Shown piece by piece: positions 61,701 through 64,000 of a stretch of 64,000 nt of DNA. Both the position numbers and the translations under genes were made by a program. The notes below the pieces were generated by a model. That model was not told the origin of the DNA, searched no databases, and worked only from the letters and a program-made list of their open reading frames with translations. Location of the stretch: the NCBI RefSeq assembly GCF_036370855.1, contig NC_088100.1, positions 106,498,387 to 106,562,386 of the forward strand. Direction: 5' to 3'. Each line of letters begins with the position of its first letter. The stretch's first letter is position 1. The stretch comes from Dromaius novaehollandiae (lineage: Eukaryota; Chordata; Aves; Casuariiformes; Dromaiidae).

Positions 61701-64000
61701 ATCTGAAAATTACTAGGATAACAAAGCTGACAAAAGAACCCCAAAGTCCTGCATCTCAGCAGTGGGCTGACTTTCTTTGAGATTCAATTTCTTTCAATTT
61801 CTGTGTGTAACTGGACCATAACCTCAAATGGCAGTAATTATTGCTCTACAGACTGGACTGAGCCTTTGTTATAAACCTGGTAAGCCATTAACTGGTGTTA
61901 TGCTGATCTACATCAGCTAGAAGGTGTAGGCTCTTATCTACCCTCAGGCTGGATTTGACTGGAAAATTACTAATGGAATGATTTTTATTACAAGTATCAA
62001 TATTACAAGTATCAATTTATTCAAACCAGAAATTTTTCAGCAGGATTTCACTGGATTACAAATGAAAATGGAAAATTTTCTCCCTAGAGGAAAATCCTGT
62101 GAAAAGGAATCTTGTATCACCCAAAGCATTTCATTTTGATAAAACCATAATAGCTTGTTTCGCTTTGCTTTTTTGCATATATGAAATGAAAGAACACAGC
62201 ATTTTAACTATCTAATTCAAAAATTGCTTCATAACCAGAACTGCAAATCCTTTATTCTGCAAATGTGAATTGATAATTTCAACACTGTCAGAACCTTTTT
62301 TCTCTTTTCAAAGTTTGTGAAGAAAATAAATTTCAGCAAAAACAATATGGTTTGTCAAAGTAGTTCCAGTGGAGAATCTTATATCCGACCAGTTCTTTGG
62401 CCAGATCTCATCATGAACTTCTCTCCCTTATCTGAAGTCCAGTGAGAAAAAAGTTTGGAAACAGGAATTGGAGCAGAACGGAGTTGAACTTGGATTATTC
62501 CAGTCTCTTTTTCTCCCTGAAGCAACACTGTTACATTCTCAAAAAAATGCATTTATCCATGTGACATGAGATCAAAAGACATTTAAATCTTTGGTTGTGA
62601 TGTCTGTTTAATTAAGCTAAGAGAGAGATTTAATGGTTATGGCTAATCTTTATATAAAGGTTTCTTTTTTTTAGATTGTAAACTGTGTTCTTGAAATTAG
62701 CCTGAAAGTAGCTGCATATTTGACCCTCAGCAGCAACAACAAATGTACACAGCAGCTCTGACATGCTATCAGAGTAATGGATCATTTTAAAAAGCCTGGA
62801 AATGATTAAACACGGGTGCTGCTGCATGCAGTCTTTAATTGATTGATTTGAGTTTGCGGTCAGAAAATGACTGTCAGCTACAGCTTATCTATAATTATCA
62901 GTAATCAAAAACAGGCTTCTCTCTTCCTAATGCTGTAATGCTCTTTCAGTGCTCTTGACATCTGTGTGACTCAGGCATTCATCTGCACTTGCCTAATAGT
63001 GTTAGTCTGAATAACAGTATGTGCTGATACTAGGCAAAAAAAGCAATACCTTTGTACCTCAGAAATAATCACTGTAAGTAAGGTGGAGAGAAACTGGCAG
63101 GGAAAGGTTTGGGATATTCTTTTCATTTCGTGCTGATGAAAATGGAGCAGTACAGAAAAATCACATTCTTTTTTTCTTTTTTTCCCCTTTGTGTACTGGA
63201 TGAAGAGCAACCAGAGAGCCCCTGGAGGAGGAGCAAATTTTATTCTATATCAGTTAATGGAAGCGAACAAAATAATCCCATGGTCTTGGCTATCCCTCCT
63301 GGAGTGATTAGAAAGGCATTCAAATTTTAAGAAAGACTCTGCAAATTGCCCTGTGTGAGGTCCATGAGCCCTACTTTGGTTGCACAACCTAAACAAGAAG
63401 CTGCCTGCTCTGATAGAGCAGCTGCGAAGTGTCATTGGCATCCTTGGCCAACAGCGCCACGGGCAACTGGCAAAGACAACTGGTGACAGGGAGGTTGTTC
63501 AAAAAACAGAAGTGTTTCTCCTACATCTTTTTGACTTATTGTGAAACGGTTGATGTACAAGAGATCACAGGGTTGAACCCACACCTGCCAACTCACACGG
63601 GAAGCTCTTTGAGGGAAAAGAGAAGGAAAAAATCTGCTCCAAATCCATTTTTAAAACAGGAAAAATTTGCTCAATTCCTGCTCAGCTGCTAGAACAAAGG
63701 ATTCAGATACCTAATTCCAGAGCAGAACCAGGAGTATAAGCGCTGCATGAGGGAAGATACTTCCTGCAAACAGAGGTAGTAGTGTAAGGCCAGAAACTGG
63801 CTGGATGCAATTCCCAACCTTCTGCAACATTTGCTTTCAGCTGCCTTAGCCAGCTGCCAGCTCAGGCTGTTGGTCCTTGTGAACCCAGCTTAGGGCCCCC
63901 AACACTTCCTCCACGTCCAGCTCAAGGCTATAGGTGACCATGCCTCTGAAGAATAGGCACCACGTTGCTTATCACTGTGCCCAAATCCCATTTAGATTTA
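58776..64000. other. non-coding stretch, nothing recognised
   Basis: No gene is supported. Frames up to 128 codons (59,714-60,100, -) lack domains. A frame at 63,109-63,330 (+) looks more protein-like at its end (PESPWRRSKFYSISVNG) but matches no family I know. A 15-bp tandem duplication lies at 61,986. Confidence 0.5.
61986..62015 (+). repeat. perfect 15-bp tandem duplication
   Basis: TATTACAAGTATCAA occurs twice with no differences and no spacer, so the duplication looks recent. Confidence 0.95.

Noticed and set aside
63109..63330. Protein-like frame ending PESPWRRSKFYSISVNG
   Set aside because: No known family recognised, and only a loose polypyrimidine run upstream. Not enough to call an exon.
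63565..63590. GGGTTGAACCC as a tRNA T-arm
   Set aside because: No upstream A box or cloverleaf could be drawn; it is a short palindrome.
1..64000. CRISPR array, operon or prokaryotic gene cluster
   Set aside because: No spaced direct repeats, no dense long frames and no ribosome-binding pattern. The repeats are those of a vertebrate genome.

Overview
The window looks like non-coding DNA from a bird, or less likely another sauropsid. No protein-coding gene, rRNA, tRNA or CRISPR array can be supported. The DNA is AT-rich, the open frames are short and scattered over all six frames, and none shows a recognisable cellular domain. The taxonomic cue is the repeat content. Several LINE fragments belong to the CR1 family, the main retroposon of birds and other sauropsids. 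The youngest ends in the ATTCTGTG-type octamer typical of avian CR1. There are also avian-style solo LTRs and faint relics of old amniote repeats. The region is best read as a gene desert or the inside of a very long intron.

Layout. 1-26 kb is mostly unique-looking AT-rich sequence with microsatellites, a 34-bp AT palindrome (6.44 kb) and an old amniote repeat relic (6.9 kb). 22.7-23.6 kb is strongly pyrimidine-rich on the + strand. 26-38 kb holds a 34-base poly(A), a possible decayed LTR (26.6-26.9 kb), a perfect 11-bp hairpin (30.2 kb), an old CR1 3' end (31.1-31.4 kb), a three-copy 30-bp tandem repeat (33.0 kb), a small CR1 tip (37.05 kb) and a (GT)n tract (38.2 kb). 40.13-40.93 kb is a GC-rich block bounded by TGTTAG/CTAACA, read as a solo LTR. 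43.33-44.84 kb is the best feature: a 5'-truncated CR1 on the - strand with a broken reverse-transcriptase frame. 49.35-49.68 kb is a compact solo LTR on the - strand with a TATA box and poly(A) signal in the expected order. It abuts a (TG)19 tract. 52-64 kb adds a CA/CG tract, a MIR-like relic, an older CR1 copy (58.2-58.8 kb), short tandem repeats and hairpins.

All recognised CR1 copies and LTR candidates read on the - strand. If the window lies in an intron, this would fit a host gene on the + strand, because intronic retroelements tend to survive in antisense. That is inference only. I found no convincing new biological system. The most useful leads are the internal motif deletion in the CR1 reverse transcriptase, the LTR-microsatellite junction, and two overlapping, mutually exclusive hairpins at 56.57-56.61 kb. 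Repeat names are family-level recognition from memory and were not checked against a library.
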